Shown piece by piece: positions 29,660-40,230 of a DNA stretch of 64,000 nucleotides. The translations under genes were made by a program, and so were the position numbers. The notes below the pieces were generated by a model. That model saw nothing but the letters and a program-made list of their open reading frames with translations. It was not told the DNA's origin and searched no databases. Where the stretch lies: NCBI RefSeq assembly GCF_001426505.1, contig NZ_LMEV01000001.1, positions 264,994-328,993 of the forward strand, given 5' to 3'. Origin of the DNA: Variovorax sp. Root473 (GTDB lineage Bacteria > Pseudomonadota > Gammaproteobacteria > Burkholderiales > Burkholderiaceae_C). The first letter of the stretch is position 1. The number at the start of each line of letters is the position of its first letter.

Positions 29660-30220
29660 TCAGGCGCCGAGCCGGAACGCGAAGACCAGCAGGTTGCCCA
29701 GCACGATCGCCACCACCTGCAGCACCACGATGGCGGCCAGCGGCGACAGGTCGACCCCACCGATCAGCGGAATGAAGCGCCGGAAGGGCCGCACCAGCGG
29801 CTCGGCCAGGCGTGAGATCAGGTCGAGCAGCATCGGCGACGCACCCGGAATCCACGACAGCACCGCATACACCACCAGCAGTGCCGTCAGGCCCGACACC
29901 GCCAGTTGCAGCAGGCCGACCAGCGACACCAGCGGCAGCGCCGTGATCCGCGCCAGGCTGCCGGCCAGCAGCCACAGCACGAGAAACTTGAGCATCACCA
30001 GCAGCCAGGCCGCGATCAGGCTCGCGAGGTCCCAACGCTTCACCGCGGGCACGATGCGCCGCAGCGGCAGCACGATCCAGTCGGTGATGGCAAACACGAA
30101 ACGCCCCAGCGGATTGCCGAAGGGCACGCGGTGGTATTGCATGTACAGGCGCAGCAGGCAGGCGCCGCCAAGCAGGCCGACGATCACGTCGAGAAGAAAC
30201 GAAGGAATCTGATAGAGCAT
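29660..30220 (-). CDS. yggT: YggT family membrane protein
   Basis: The 186-residue protein has a duplicated YggT unit. Each unit has hydrophobic helices and a conserved segment with P-x-x-R-x-F/I (LPLRRIVPAV and VRPFRRFIPLIGGVDLSPL). About four to five transmembrane helices are predicted. The ATG at 30220 gives the typical MLYQIPSFLLDVIVGLL start. The family is linked to membrane protein insertion, osmotic tolerance or cell division in different bacteria. Its exact job is unknown. It is divergent from the next gene with about 49 bp between starts. Confidence 0.88.
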   Translation of the reverse strand: MLYQIPSFLLDVIVGLLGGACLLRLYMQYHRVPFGNPLGRFVFAITDWIVLPLRRIVPAVKRWDLASLIAAWLLVMLKFLVLWLLAGSLARITALPLVSLVGLLQLAVSGLTALLVVYAVLSWIPGASPMLLDLISRLAEPLVRPFRRFIPLIGGVDLSPLAAIVVLQVVAIVLGNLLVFAFRLGA

Positions 30221-30269
30221 GGGTCGCAGCCGTGAGCGGAATGCGATGATAGCCACGCAAGGTTCTTCG

Positions 30270-30914
30270 ATGACGACACAACCCCTTCTGCATTCACTGC
30301 CATTGTTCCCGCTCGGTACGGTGCTCTTCCCCGGCGGGCTGCTGCCCTTGCGCATCTTCGAGGTCCGCTACCTCGACATGATCGGCAAATGCCGCAAGGC
30401 CGGCGTCCCCTTCGGCGTGGTCAGCCTGACCAGCGGCGCCGAGGTGCGCAAGGCCGGCGCGCAAGCCGAGAGCTTTGCGAATGTCGGCACGCTCGCCGAC
30501 ATCCACGCGTTCGACGCCCCGCAAAGCGGCCTGTTGCAGATCGAATGCGTCGGCACGACGCGCTTTCGCGTGCGCCACAGCGCGCTGCAGAAGAACGGCC
30601 TCTGGGTCGCCGAAGTCGAAGCCGTCGCCGACGACGTCGCGCTCGACATTCCCGACGACCTGCACCACACCGCCACCGCGCTGCGCCGCCTCGTCGACAC
30701 CCTCGAAGCGCGCCGCCGCGCGCAGGGCGACACGGTGCGCCTGCCGATCGGCGCGCCCTACCGCTTCGACGACTGCGGCTGGGTCGCCAATCGCTGGTGC
30801 GAACTGGTGCCGATGCAGCTGGCGCTGAAACAGCGCCTCATGGAACTCGACAGCCCGCTGATGCGCCTCGAACTGGTGAGCGACCTGCTGGCGCGCACCG
30901 GCATCACCGAATAG
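30270..30914 (+). CDS. LON peptidase substrate-binding-domain protein
   Basis: The 214-residue soluble protein consists of a stand-alone LON N-terminal domain: [20 protein letters not shown] with the following E-V-R-Y, then a beta-rich half with [10 protein letters not shown] and [11 protein letters not shown], and a helical end. No ATPase or protease domain is present. Two upstream in-frame ATGs (30219, 30246) exist. The one at 30270 is preferred because the conserved sequence begins shortly after it. The role is unknown. Lone LON-N proteins have been proposed to be protein quality-control adaptors. Confidence 0.85.
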   Translation: MTTQPLLHSLPLFPLGTVLFPGGLLPLRIFEVRYLDMIGKCRKAGVPFGVVSLTSGAEVRKAGAQAESFANVGTLADIHAFDAPQSGLLQIECVGTTRFRVRHSALQKNGLWVAEVEAVADDVALDIPDDLHHTATALRRLVDTLEARRRAQGDTVRLPIGAPYRFDDCGWVANRWCELVPMQLALKQRLMELDSPLMRLELVSDLLARTGITE

Positions 30915-30989
30915 TTTGCTTCTTTTTTCATAGCGTTTCGCGCAGGATTGACGGGCGCTCGCTGCAGCTTTTGCGCAAGGCCTATCGGC

Positions 30990-30995
30990 TAAAAT
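30990..30995 (+). promoter_or_regulatory. Candidate -10 element for lysS
   Basis: TAAAAT in the context CGGCTAAAATGCC lies 45 bp upstream of the lysS ATG. The same CGGCTAAAAT context occurs at the acpP promoter candidate. No good -35 is visible at the proper distance. Confidence 0.4.
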
Positions 30996-31039
30996 GCCAA
31001 CCCTCGCGCACGCTCCCGGTTGCGCCTCATCCGCCTCCC

Positions 31040-32578
<1,539 letters not shown>

Positions 32579-32625
32579 CATCCCGCTCCTTGGCGACCGC
32601 CCGTTCTCCGTTCACAAGAAATCGC

Positions 32626-33252
32626 ATGGCTCATCCTCAGCAGTCCTTCTTCGTCAACGGCGTCAAGCAGTTGCTGCCCGCCTACTTCAATCAGCGGTCG
32701 GTCCTTGAGATCGGGAGCCTGAACATCAACGGCTCGGTGCGCGAGACCTTCACCGACTGCACCTACCTCGGACTGGACGTGGGCGAGGGGCCGGGCGTCG
32801 ATCTCGTCTGCCACGGCGAGAACTACGGCGGTGAAGCGAGCAGCGTGGACGTGGTCATCTCCTGCGAAGCCATGGAGCACAACCCGCAGTGGCCAAAGAC
32901 ATGGCTCAACATGCTGCGCCTGGTGAAAACCGACGGGCTGCTCATCATGACCTGCGCCACCGAGGGGCGTCGCCAGCACGGCACCACGGCGTTCGATCCG
33001 ACGGCTTCCCCACTCACCACGGGCCAAGGCCAGGAGCACTACCAGAACCTGGTCGCAGCCGACTTCCAGGCTCTGGTGAATCACGATGCGTGGTTCTCGG
33101 TCTGGGGCTTCTATCAGGATTTCAGCAGCCGCGACCTCTACTTTTTTGGCGTGGGCAAGCAGGCGTCCGAAGAAGTTCAGGCGCAGGCGCGGCACCTGGC
33201 ATCCGCCTTCAAGGACCACTACCACCGCGTGAACGTCCTGGGGCTCTATTGA
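32626..33252 (+). CDS. SAM-dependent methyltransferase, class I
   Basis: The 208-residue protein has a SAM-binding core: VLEIGSLNINGSV (motif I, degenerate, about residues 27-39), YLGLDVGEG (motif II), VVISCEAMEHN (motif IV) and LIMTCATEGR. The second half is aromatic-rich (WFSVWGFYQDFSSRDLYFFG). It resembles methyltransferases found in glycan and lipopolysaccharide loci, but the substrate is unknown. The ATG at 32626 is preferred over a TTG at 32590. It follows lysS by 47 bp. Confidence 0.75.
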   Translation: MAHPQQSFFVNGVKQLLPAYFNQRSVLEIGSLNINGSVRETFTDCTYLGLDVGEGPGVDLVCHGENYGGEASSVDVVISCEAMEHNPQWPKTWLNMLRLVKTDGLLIMTCATEGRRQHGTTAFDPTASPLTTGQGQEHYQNLVAADFQALVNHDAWFSVWGFYQDFSSRDLYFFGVGKQASEEVQAQARHLASAFKDHYHRVNVLGLY

Positions 33253-33474
33253 TCCGGAGGGGTCGCTGCCTCGACGGCGTCGACCCTGTCTGCAACCCCA
33301 TCGGCGCGCAAGGCCAGGCCTGCGCGAGCGCGATTTCTTGAGGCCGCACATCGACGTGTGGGTGCTCAGCAGGTCGGCGACGATCGCCGCAGGCGGCGTG
33401 GGATCTCGGCGTTCCGCCCCTCGCGCGCTCCGGCCGACCCTCTACACTCTTGGGCCCTCCGATTTCCTGCTTGA
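33253..33474. other. Intergenic region upstream of the yegD-like gene
   Basis: This 222-bp gap has GC-rich sequence without a clear gene. TACACT at 33443-33448, about 30 bp before the ATG, is a possible -10 element. Nothing else stands out. Confidence 0.4.
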
Positions 33475-34740
33475 ATGAATCCCCTACGCACCCCGGCCAT
33501 CGGCATCGATTTCGGCACTTCGAATTCCGCGGTTTCCTTTGCCTCCCCCAGCGAGGCCGCGCGCCTGCTTCCCATCGAGGGCAGCGCCACCACCCTGCCG
33601 ACTGCCCTCTTCTTCAATGCCGAGGACCGCAGCACGCACTTCGGTCGCGACGCCATCGCGCTGTACCTGTCCGGCGTCGAGGGCCGGCTCATGCGCTCGC
33701 TCAAGAGCCTGCTCGGCAGTCCGCTGATGCAGGAGAAGACCGCCGTCTATGACGGCCTGGTCAGCTTCGAGGACATCATCGCGCGCTTCCTGCACGAGCT
33801 GGTGACGCGCGCCGAACGCGAGCTGGGCCAGCGCCCCGAGCGCGTGGTCATCGGTCGCCCGGTGCATTTCGTCGACGACGACGCCAAGCGCGACCAGCGC
33901 GCCGAAGAAAGCATGCGCCACGCCGCGCGCGCGGCCGGCCTGCGCGACGTGTCGTTCCAGTACGAGCCCATTGCCGCGGCCTTCGACTACGAACAGCGCG
34001 TCACGCGCGAGTCACTGATCCTGATCGTCGACATCGGCGGCGGCACCTCCGACTTCACCGTGGTGCGCCTGGGCCCCGAGCGCATGGCGCGCGCCGACCG
34101 CGCCGACGACGTGCTGGCCACCAGCGGCGTGCACATCGGCGGCACCGACTTCGACCAGCGCCTGAACCTGGAGCGCGTGATGCCGCTGCTAGGGCTGCGC
34201 CACCTCGGCCCGAGCGGGCGCGAGGTGCCCAGCAAGGTGTTCTTCGAACTGTCGTCCTGGCACCTGATCAATTGGCTCTACGCTCCGAAGGCCGTGCGCC
34301 AGGCGCGCGAGCTGCGCACCAGCTACAGCGACCGGCAGCTGCACGACCGCCTGATGACGGTGCTCGAGGAGCGCGACGGCCACCGCATCGCCAGCGAAGT
34401 CGAACAGGCCAAGATCAACGGCTCGGTCAGCGACGCCGAGGTGAGCATCGACCTGTCGTACATCGAACCGGGGCTGGTTTCCGCGCTGACGCCTACCGAC
34501 ATGGCGCAGCAACTCGCGGCGCCACTGGAGAACGTGGTGGCCTGCGCCCACGCCTGCGTGAAGCGCGCCGGCCTGCGCAGCGGCGACCTCGACGCCATCT
34601 ATCTCACCGGCGGCTCGTCAGCGCTGCGCCCGTTCCAGCGCGCGCTGCGCGCAAGCTTCGCGGGCGTGCCGCTGATCGAAGGCGACCTGCTCGGCGGCGT
34701 GGCTGCGGGACTCGCCTACGCTGCGCGCACGTCGGGATAG
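33475..34740 (+). CDS. YegD-like Hsp70-family ATPase without substrate-binding domain
   Basis: The 421-residue protein has the actin/Hsp70 ATPase signatures: phosphate-1 AIGIDFGTSNSAVSF (about 8-22), a connecting VIGRPVHFVDDD, phosphate-2 LILIVDIGGGTSDFTVV (about 180-196) and the adenosine motif IYLTGGSSALRPFQ (about 368-381). It ends directly after the ATPase fold, so no beta-sandwich substrate domain is present, as in YegD. The role is unknown. The downstream gene starts 7 bp away, and the two form a small unit with a YgjP-type metalloprotein. Confidence 0.88.
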   Translation: MNPLRTPAIGIDFGTSNSAVSFASPSEAARLLPIEGSATTLPTALFFNAEDRSTHFGRDAIALYLSGVEGRLMRSLKSLLGSPLMQEKTAVYDGLVSFEDIIARFLHELVTRAERELGQRPERVVIGRPVHFVDDDAKRDQRAEESMRHAARAAGLRDVSFQYEPIAAAFDYEQRVTRESLILIVDIGGGTSDFTVVRLGPERMARADRADDVLATSGVHIGGTDFDQRLNLERVMPLLGLRHLGPSGREVPSKVFFELSSWHLINWLYAPKAVRQARELRTSYSDRQLHDRLMTVLEERDGHRIASEVEQAKINGSVSDAEVSIDLSYIEPGLVSALTPTDMAQQLAAPLENVVACAHACVKRAGLRSGDLDAIYLTGGSSALRPFQRALRASFAGVPLIEGDLLGGVAAGLAYAARTSG

Positions 34741-34747
34741 GAAAGAG

Positions 34748-35302
34748 ATGAAGTACCTGTCCGCGTACCCGCCCGCGCTGCTGGCGCAGGTGAGCGAGCT
34801 GATGGCGGCCGACAAGCTCGGCGCCCTGCTGCGTGGACGCTACGCCGGCCTGCACGACATCCGCACCGACCGCGCGCTGTACGACTACGCCTGCGAGCTC
34901 AAGGGCGAGTACATGCGCAAGGCCGAGCCGCTGGCCAAGGCGGTGTTCGACAACAAGCTGCACGTGGTGCGCCATGCGCTGGGCACCCACACCACCATTG
35001 CGCGCGTGCAGGGCAGCAAGCTCAAGACCAAGCGCGAGATCCGCGTGGCCAGCCTGTTCAAGACCGTGCCGCTCGAATGGCTGCGCATGATCGTCGTGCA
35101 CGAACTGGCCCACAGCCGCGAGAAGAACCACGACAAGCCCTTCTACGCCCTGTGCACGCACATGGAGCCCGAGTACCACCGCTTCGAGTTCGAGCTGCGC
35201 CTGTACCTGACGCACCTGGAAGCAGGCGGCGCGCCGCTGTGGCCCGCGGCGGTGGGCGCACCAGGCTCGGACGGACCCGACCCGCTACAGTCGTCGCCAT
35301 GA
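34748..35302 (+). CDS. YgjP-like metallohydrolase (M48-like zinc motif)
   Basis: The 184-residue protein carries the zinc motif VVHELAHSREKNHDKPFYA, that is H-E-x-x-H followed by a third histidine six residues after the second, the pattern of the YgjP/DUF45 family. The upstream KTKREIRVASLFKTVPLEWL fits the same family. YgjP relatives include a UTP pyrophosphatase and putative proteases; which applies here is open. The C-terminal tail (about 160-184) is low complexity. It overlaps the next glycosyltransferase gene by 4 bp (ATGA). Confidence 0.82.
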   Translation: MKYLSAYPPALLAQVSELMAADKLGALLRGRYAGLHDIRTDRALYDYACELKGEYMRKAEPLAKAVFDNKLHVVRHALGTHTTIARVQGSKLKTKREIRVASLFKTVPLEWLRMIVVHELAHSREKNHDKPFYALCTHMEPEYHRFEFELRLYLTHLEAGGAPLWPAAVGAPGSDGPDPLQSSP

Positions 35303-37191
35303 CCTTGCCACGGCTGCACTTCACGTCACTGTCCGAAGACGCGGTCTGCGGCGACATCGTGCGTACCTACCGGCTGGCAGCCGAACGACTCGGTTACCCG
35401 ACGACCTACGCACCGGCCGCCATCGATTCGAGTGCGATCAATATCCTGTTCTTCTTCTGGGACGTTCCCTGGGAGAGCCTCGCATCGCTCCATCCGAACT
35501 GCATCGTCGTCAACTACGAGCCGATGGTTGAAGGCACGCATGCCTGGAACGCCAACTACCGCGACCTGATCCCGCGCTGCTACCTGTGGGAGTACAGCAA
35601 GACCAACTTCCAGCGCCACCGCGAGCTGGGCTACCAGAACGCAGACTACGTGCCGCTCGGCTGGGAACCCGACGCGGCGCGCATCCTGCCGTTGCCGGAA
35701 GTCCTGCCCGAAGAGGCGCGTGACATCGACGTCTGCTTCTTCGGCTCGCTCACGCGGCGACGGATCGACATTCTCGAGGCGCTGATGGCGCGCGGCCTGC
35801 GCGTCGAAGTGACGCGCGGGAGGTCCTGGACGCAGGCCGAGCGCGAAGACCGCATCCGCCGTGCCAAGGTCATGCTGAACCTGCACAACTGGGAAGAGTC
35901 CCGCGTGGTCGAGACGCCACGCCTGTCGATCCTGCTGCGCCACCGCAAGGCCGTGGTCTGCGAGCTCTACCCCGACAGCGAGATCGACCCCGCCTTTCGC
36001 GATGCCGTGGTGGGCGTGCCCTACAACCAGCTGGTCGACACCGTGGTCGCGCTGCTCGCCGATGCACCGCGCCGCGCGCAACTCGAACGCGACGGGCTCG
36101 ACACGCTCCAGCGGACCTTCGCGCCGCCGGACATCGGTCCCGCGCTCGATCGCTATTTCGCCTGGCGCGCCCAGCAACCCGACCGCGTGCCATCCGTGGC
36201 CATGCCGCGCGTGACGGTCTGCCTGGCACCGGACGGCACCCGTGACGACTGGCTGCAGGACCTGCGCGACTGGACCCTGCAGGCCGATGTGGCGCTGGAA
36301 CTGGTCGTGGTTGCGGCAGGCCTGTCTGCAGCCGCTGAGGACGAGGCGCGCGCCATCGCTCCAAACCTGCGCTGGATCGCACTGCCCGTGGCCTGCGACC
36401 GCGCGACCTTGCGCAACCTCGCGCTCGCGCAGGCCACCGGCGACCACGTCGTCTTCCCCGATGCGGGCGACCGTGCCCTGCCCGGCCGCCTGCAGTGGCA
36501 AGCCGCGCTGCTTGCTGCCCGCCCGGATCTGGACATCGTCGGTTGCTGGAGCGAGACACCCGCTGGGCTGCTGACTTATGCCCAGCGGCACGACGAGATC
36601 GTGGCGGAGGCGCTGGGTTCCGAGCCGCTGCGGCTGTCGGCCTGCCTCGTCCGTCGCAGCTTCCTGGACCGCACCGGCGTGCGTCATGACCCCGAGTTCG
36701 CGGTGCATGACGGCCTGCAGATGCTCTGCCGCTGCATCGTGGCCGGCGCGCGCTTCGCGGTCATTCCGGAGCTGCTGCACCGCGCGGTACCGGTCGAGCC
36801 GCCCGCAAATCCCGCGCACGCCGCCTCGCTCGCGATGCGCGCGCGGCGCGCGGTGCTGCGCCACCTGCTGCCACGCAGCCGCGTGGAAGACATCGATCGG
36901 ATCGCCCAGCTCTACGCCCATCTGTGGCCGCCGCAGCGCGACTTTGCCGAACAGCTGCTGCGCACCGTGGCGCACGCGTGCGCCGCGCTCGCGCCTGACA
37001 GCACGCCGCGGATCGACGCGGAAATGCTGACGCGCGCGCTGCGCAAGGAATCCCTGCGGGTGCTGCAAGTGTTCTTCCAGGCCGGCCTGGCCGACAAGCC
37101 CTGGCTGGAATCGCTGTTCGAAACGCCCGAGGTGGCCGCCTGGCTCGGCCCCGCGGCGAATCAGCTGCCGGTGCGGCCCTTCCGGGACTGA
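35299..37191 (+). CDS. Two-domain glycosyltransferase-like protein (GT-B-like plus GT2-like)
   Basis: The 630-residue protein has two parts. Residues about 1-295 resemble a GT-B/CgeB-like glycosyltransferase (INILFFFWDVPWESL, DVCFFGSLTRRRIDILEAL, and an RLSILLRHRKAVVCEL donor-site-like segment). Residues about 305-540 resemble a GT-A family 2 domain (RVTVCLAPDGTRDDWLQDL), with FPDAGDRALPGRLQW in place of the usual DxDD metal site. The remaining 90 residues are helical. The ATG at 35299 overlaps the upstream stop. Its 3' end overlaps nagZ by 31 bp. Donor, acceptor and activity of the second domain are unknown. Confidence 0.72.
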   Translation: MTLPRLHFTSLSEDAVCGDIVRTYRLAAERLGYPTTYAPAAIDSSAINILFFFWDVPWESLASLHPNCIVVNYEPMVEGTHAWNANYRDLIPRCYLWEYSKTNFQRHRELGYQNADYVPLGWEPDAARILPLPEVLPEEARDIDVCFFGSLTRRRIDILEALMARGLRVEVTRGRSWTQAEREDRIRRAKVMLNLHNWEESRVVETPRLSILLRHRKAVVCELYPDSEIDPAFRDAVVGVPYNQLVDTVVALLADAPRRAQLERDGLDTLQRTFAPPDIGPALDRYFAWRAQQPDRVPSVAMPRVTVCLAPDGTRDDWLQDLRDWTLQADVALELVVVAAGLSAAAEDEARAIAPNLRWIALPVACDRATLRNLALAQATGDHVVFPDAGDRALPGRLQWQAALLAARPDLDIVGCWSETPAGLLTYAQRHDEIVAEALGSEPLRLSACLVRRSFLDRTGVRHDPEFAVHDGLQMLCRCIVAGARFAVIPELLHRAVPVEPPANPAHAASLAMRARRAVLRHLLPRSRVEDIDRIAQLYAHLWPPQRDFAEQLLRTVAHACAALAPDSTPRIDAEMLTRALRKESLRVLQVFFQAGLADKPWLESLFETPEVAAWLGPAANQLPVRPFRD

Positions 37192-38258
37192 GCGCCAGCC
37201 AGCAGGCGTTGCGCCTGCACGTAGCGCGGCGAGGCCGTGAGCGCCGGCCAGTCCAGCGCCTCCTCGCCCGGCAGCAGCGACCGGCGCCTCGCTTCGCTGG
37301 CCGCATCGCCCTGCCAGCGGCCGTCGGCCGCCGCGGCGGTGAAGCCGTCGAGCATCTCGTCCAGCGGCCGGCCTTCGCCGATGCTCTGGTTGCACAGCAG
37401 CGCCAGGTCGCAGCCTGCCGCAAGCGCCGCCAACACGGCGTCGGTGAAGCTCAGCAGCTCGCCGTCGATGTAGCGCCCCGCCTCCATGCTCAGGTCGTCG
37501 CTGAACACCGCGCCGCCAAAGGCGAAGCGCTGGCGCAGGATGTCCTTCAGCCATTTCTCGGAGAAACCCGCCGGGCGCTTGTCGACCTTCGGGTAGATCA
37601 CGTGCGCCGGCATCACGGCCGCGAGCGTGCCGCTCAGCCAGTCGTAGGGCCGTGCGTCGTCGGCCAGGATGGCTTTCAGGCTGCGCCGGTCGACCGGGAT
37701 CTCGACGTGCGAATCGGCCTGCACGAAGCCATGCCCCGGAAAGTGCTTGCCGCAGTTGCGCATGCCCATCTGCAGCATGCCGTGCATCACGCTCTTGGCG
37801 AGCAGCGCGACCACGCGAGGGTCGCGGTGAAAGCTGCGGTCGCCGATCACGCTGCTGCCACCGTAGTCCAGGTCGAGCACCGGCGCGAAGCTGAAGTCGA
37901 CGCCGCAGGCGCGCAGCTCGCCGGCCAGCACCTGCCCGGCGGCGGTGGCGACCTGCGTGGCGCGCAGGGCATCGCGCATCCACAGTTCGCCCAGGCTGCG
38001 CATCGAAGGCAGGCGGGTGAAGCCGTCGGTGCGAAAGCGCTGCACCCGGCCGCCTTCGTGGTCGACGCAGATCAGCAGGTCGGGCCGGATCGCCTTGATC
38101 TCGGCGTTCAGCGCGGTCATCTGCGCGCGGTCCTGCCAGTTGCGGGTGAAGTGGATCACGCCGCCCACGTGCGGGTTGGCGAGGCGACGGCGGTCGGCGG
38201 CGGTGAGTTCGGTGCCGGCCACATCGATGAGGAGCGGCGCGTGGTTCAGTTCGGTCAT
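37161..38258 (-). CDS. nagZ: Beta-N-acetylhexosaminidase NagZ
   Basis: NagZ removes GlcNAc from muropeptides in cytoplasmic cell-wall recycling. The 365-residue glycoside hydrolase family 3 protein has LLICVDHEGGRVQRF, the catalytic-histidine loop GKHFPGHGFVQADSH and the nucleophile aspartate in GGAVFSDDLSMEA. The frame extends upstream, but the ATG at 38258 gives the expected MTELNHAPLLIDVAGTELTA start. It is last in the lepA-to-nagZ run, 44 bp after acpS, and its end overlaps the convergent glycosyltransferase gene. Confidence 0.96.
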   Translation of the reverse strand: MTELNHAPLLIDVAGTELTAADRRRLANPHVGGVIHFTRNWQDRAQMTALNAEIKAIRPDLLICVDHEGGRVQRFRTDGFTRLPSMRSLGELWMRDALRATQVATAAGQVLAGELRACGVDFSFAPVLDLDYGGSSVIGDRSFHRDPRVVALLAKSVMHGMLQMGMRNCGKHFPGHGFVQADSHVEIPVDRRSLKAILADDARPYDWLSGTLAAVMPAHVIYPKVDKRPAGFSEKWLKDILRQRFAFGGAVFSDDLSMEAGRYIDGELLSFTDAVLAALAAGCDLALLCNQSIGEGRPLDEMLDGFTAAAADGRWQGDAASEARRRSLLPGEEALDWPALTASPRYVQAQRLLAGAQSRKGRTGS

Positions 38259-38302
38259 GTCGGTCGATCGGTCGGCAAGGCGCAGCGGCGCCGGGGATTC
38301 GT

Positions 38303-38695
38303 TCAGGCCTTTTCCACCACCACGAAGCTGGCGGCGTACTCGGTTTCGTCGGTGACGGTCACGTGCGCCGTCAGGCCCTGCGCCTCGAACCAGTCTTTGA
38401 GCTCGCCGTGCAGCACGATCACCGGCTTGCCGCTGCGCAGGTTGGCGATCTCGCACAGGCGCCAGCTCATCGGCATGCGCATGCCCAGGCCGATGGCCTT
38501 GCTGAAGGCTTCCTTGGCGGAAAAACGCGTGGCGAGGTAACTCAGGCCGCGCTTGGGCCAGCGCGCGGCGCGGGCCTGCCAGATGGCGAACTCGGCGTCG
38601 CTCAGCACCCGGCGGGCGAAGCGCTCGCCCTGGCGCTCGAAGGTGGCCGCGATGCGGCGCACGTCGCAGATGTCGGTCCCGATGCCGTAGATCAT
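38303..38695 (-). CDS. acpS: Holo-[acyl-carrier-protein] synthase
   Basis: AcpS attaches 4'-phosphopantetheine to the ACP serine (AcpP is at 51532-51771). The 130-residue protein has [12 protein letters not shown] with the Mg-binding D8, and [15 protein letters not shown] with the catalytic glutamate. Its start overlaps the pdxJ stop by 4 bp, an arrangement common in proteobacteria. Confidence 0.97.
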   Translation of the reverse strand: MIYGIGTDICDVRRIAATFERQGERFARRVLSDAEFAIWQARAARWPKRGLSYLATRFSAKEAFSKAIGLGMRMPMSWRLCEIANLRSGKPVIVLHGELKDWFEAQGLTAHVTVTDETEYAASFVVVEKA

Positions 38696-39459
38696 GCGGC
38701 GTCGGCGATGCAGCGCAGGTAGTCGCGCGTGGTCGCGGCGTACCCGAGTTCAAGCGCATCGGCGACGAAGGCATGGCCGATCGACACCTCGTGCACGCCG
38801 CGCACCGCGCGCAGGAACGGCGTGAGGTTGTCGCGGCTCAGGTCGTGGCCGGCGTTGACGCCCAGGCCCGCCGCGTGGGCAGCCTGCGCCGCGGCCACGT
38901 AGCGCGCGAGCACGGCGGCTTCCTGCGGCGTGCCGCGCGCGGCGGCGTAGCCTTCGGTGTAGAGCTCGACGCGGTCGGCGCCCACGGCCCGGGCGGCGGC
39001 CATCATCTCGGGAATCGGGTCCATGAACAGGCTCACGCGCACGCCCAGTGCCTTGGCTTCGGCGACCAGCGGGCGCAGGCGCTCGGCGTCTTCCGGAAAG
39101 CTCCAGCCGTGGTCGCTGGTCGACTGGGTTTCGCTGTCGGGCACGAAGGTGGCCTGGTGCGGCTTCAGGTCGCGCACGAAGTCCATCAGGTTGTGGAAGG
39201 GGTTGCCTTCGATGTTGAACTCGATGGCCGGCCAGTCCTTGGCGAGCAGTTCCGACAGGTCGCTCACGTCGTGTGCGCGGATGTGGCGCGCGTCGGGCCG
39301 CGGGTGCACGGTGATGCCCTGCGCGCCCGCCGCCAGGCAGGCCTGGGCAGCGCCCACCACGCTCGGGATGCCGAGGTGGCGCGTGTTGCGCACCAGGGCC
39401 ACCTTGTTGAGATTGACTGACAGGGCCGTGGTACCGGCTTCGCCCGAAGAAGTGCTCAT
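38692..39459 (-). CDS. pdxJ: Pyridoxine 5'-phosphate synthase
   Basis: PdxJ makes pyridoxine 5'-phosphate from DXP and 3-amino-2-oxopropyl phosphate. The 255-residue TIM barrel has [51 protein letters not shown] and [12 protein letters not shown], all typical of the family. The ATG at 39459 overlaps the recO stop by 4 bp; upstream in-frame sequence reads as recO shadow. Confidence 0.97.
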   Translation of the reverse strand: MSTSSGEAGTTALSVNLNKVALVRNTRHLGIPSVVGAAQACLAAGAQGITVHPRPDARHIRAHDVSDLSELLAKDWPAIEFNIEGNPFHNLMDFVRDLKPHQATFVPDSETQSTSDHGWSFPEDAERLRPLVAEAKALGVRVSLFMDPIPEMMAAARAVGADRVELYTEGYAAARGTPQEAAVLARYVAAAQAAHAAGLGVNAGHDLSRDNLTPFLRAVRGVHEVSIGHAFVADALELGYAATTRDYLRCIADAA

Positions 39460-40229
39460 AGTGCTTGCAGATCTCTCATCATTTGCCGCGTGCGCAGCGT
39501 GGTCACGCCGCAATGGTAGTTGAGCAAAGTGCGCAGCTGGTTGCGCAGGGCACTGTTGCTGCCCGCGTTCATGGTCGCGACTTCGCGCAGCGTGGCGGTG
39601 AACGGGGTGCGGTCGTCGAGCACATCCTGCAGCGCGCGCCAGTCGGCGCCGGCCAGCGCGGCCTCGTCCTTGGTCGCCTGGCGCAGGCCGGCTTCGGGCA
39701 CGAGGGTGTAGCGCGTGCGGGCCGCCAGCGGCTCCAGGGTGAGCGTCTGCACGTCGAGCGAGGGCAGCAGGCCGACCGAACGCAGCAGCAGCAGCTCGAA
39801 GGCACGCAGCGCGGCAGCCTGCGTCGCGGCCTGGGCGCCCGCATGGTCGCCGGCCAGCACCTGCACCACGCCGGCGTAGGCGTCGAACAGCGCCTCGTGC
39901 GCGTCGTCGCGTGCCAGCAGGCGCAGCAGGAGTTCGTTGACGTAGTAGCCCGAGAGCAGCGCCTCGCCGGTCGGCATGACGTGGCCGCCCATCCATTCGG
40001 CGCCCTTGAGCGTGCGGATCTCGGCGTCGCCGCCGTAGTTCAGCTGCAGCGGCTGCAGCGGCAGCAGCACGGGACGGAAATTGGAACTCGGCCGCTTCGC
40101 CCCCTTGGCCACGAGCGCGATGCGCCCGTGGTGGCGGGTGAAGACCTCGAGGATCAGGCTCGACTCGCTCCAGTCGTAGCGATGGAGCACGTAGGCCGGT
40201 TCATGCGAAACGCGATGAGCGGCAGCCAC
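39456..40229 (-). CDS. recO: DNA repair protein RecO
   Basis: RecO loads RecA and anneals ssDNA in gap repair. The 257-residue protein has an N-terminal OB fold ([26 protein letters not shown]) and a helical C-terminal domain. The zinc cysteines present in many RecO proteins are missing, as in other betaproteobacterial forms. The start is a GTG at 40229, one base after the era stop, with no in-frame ATG before the conserved region. Confidence 0.93.
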   Translation of the reverse strand: MAAAHRVSHEPAYVLHRYDWSESSLILEVFTRHHGRIALVAKGAKRPSSNFRPVLLPLQPLQLNYGGDAEIRTLKGAEWMGGHVMPTGEALLSGYYVNELLLRLLARDDAHEALFDAYAGVVQVLAGDHAGAQAATQAAALRAFELLLLRSVGLLPSLDVQTLTLEPLAARTRYTLVPEAGLRQATKDEAALAGADWRALQDVLDDRTPFTATLREVATMNAGSNSALRNQLRTLLNYHCGVTTLRTRQMMRDLQAL

Positions 40230-40230
40230 T

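Noticed and set aside
32590..32625. Upstream TTG start of the methyltransferase gene
   Set aside because: The ATG at 32626 is closer to the conserved part, and the 12 extra residues are arginine-rich shadow-like sequence.
35326..37983. 885-codon minus-strand open frame across the glycosyltransferase and nagZ
   Set aside because: It is in a different frame from nagZ and antisense to the two-domain glycosyltransferase; low-complexity Arg/Gly/Ala product.
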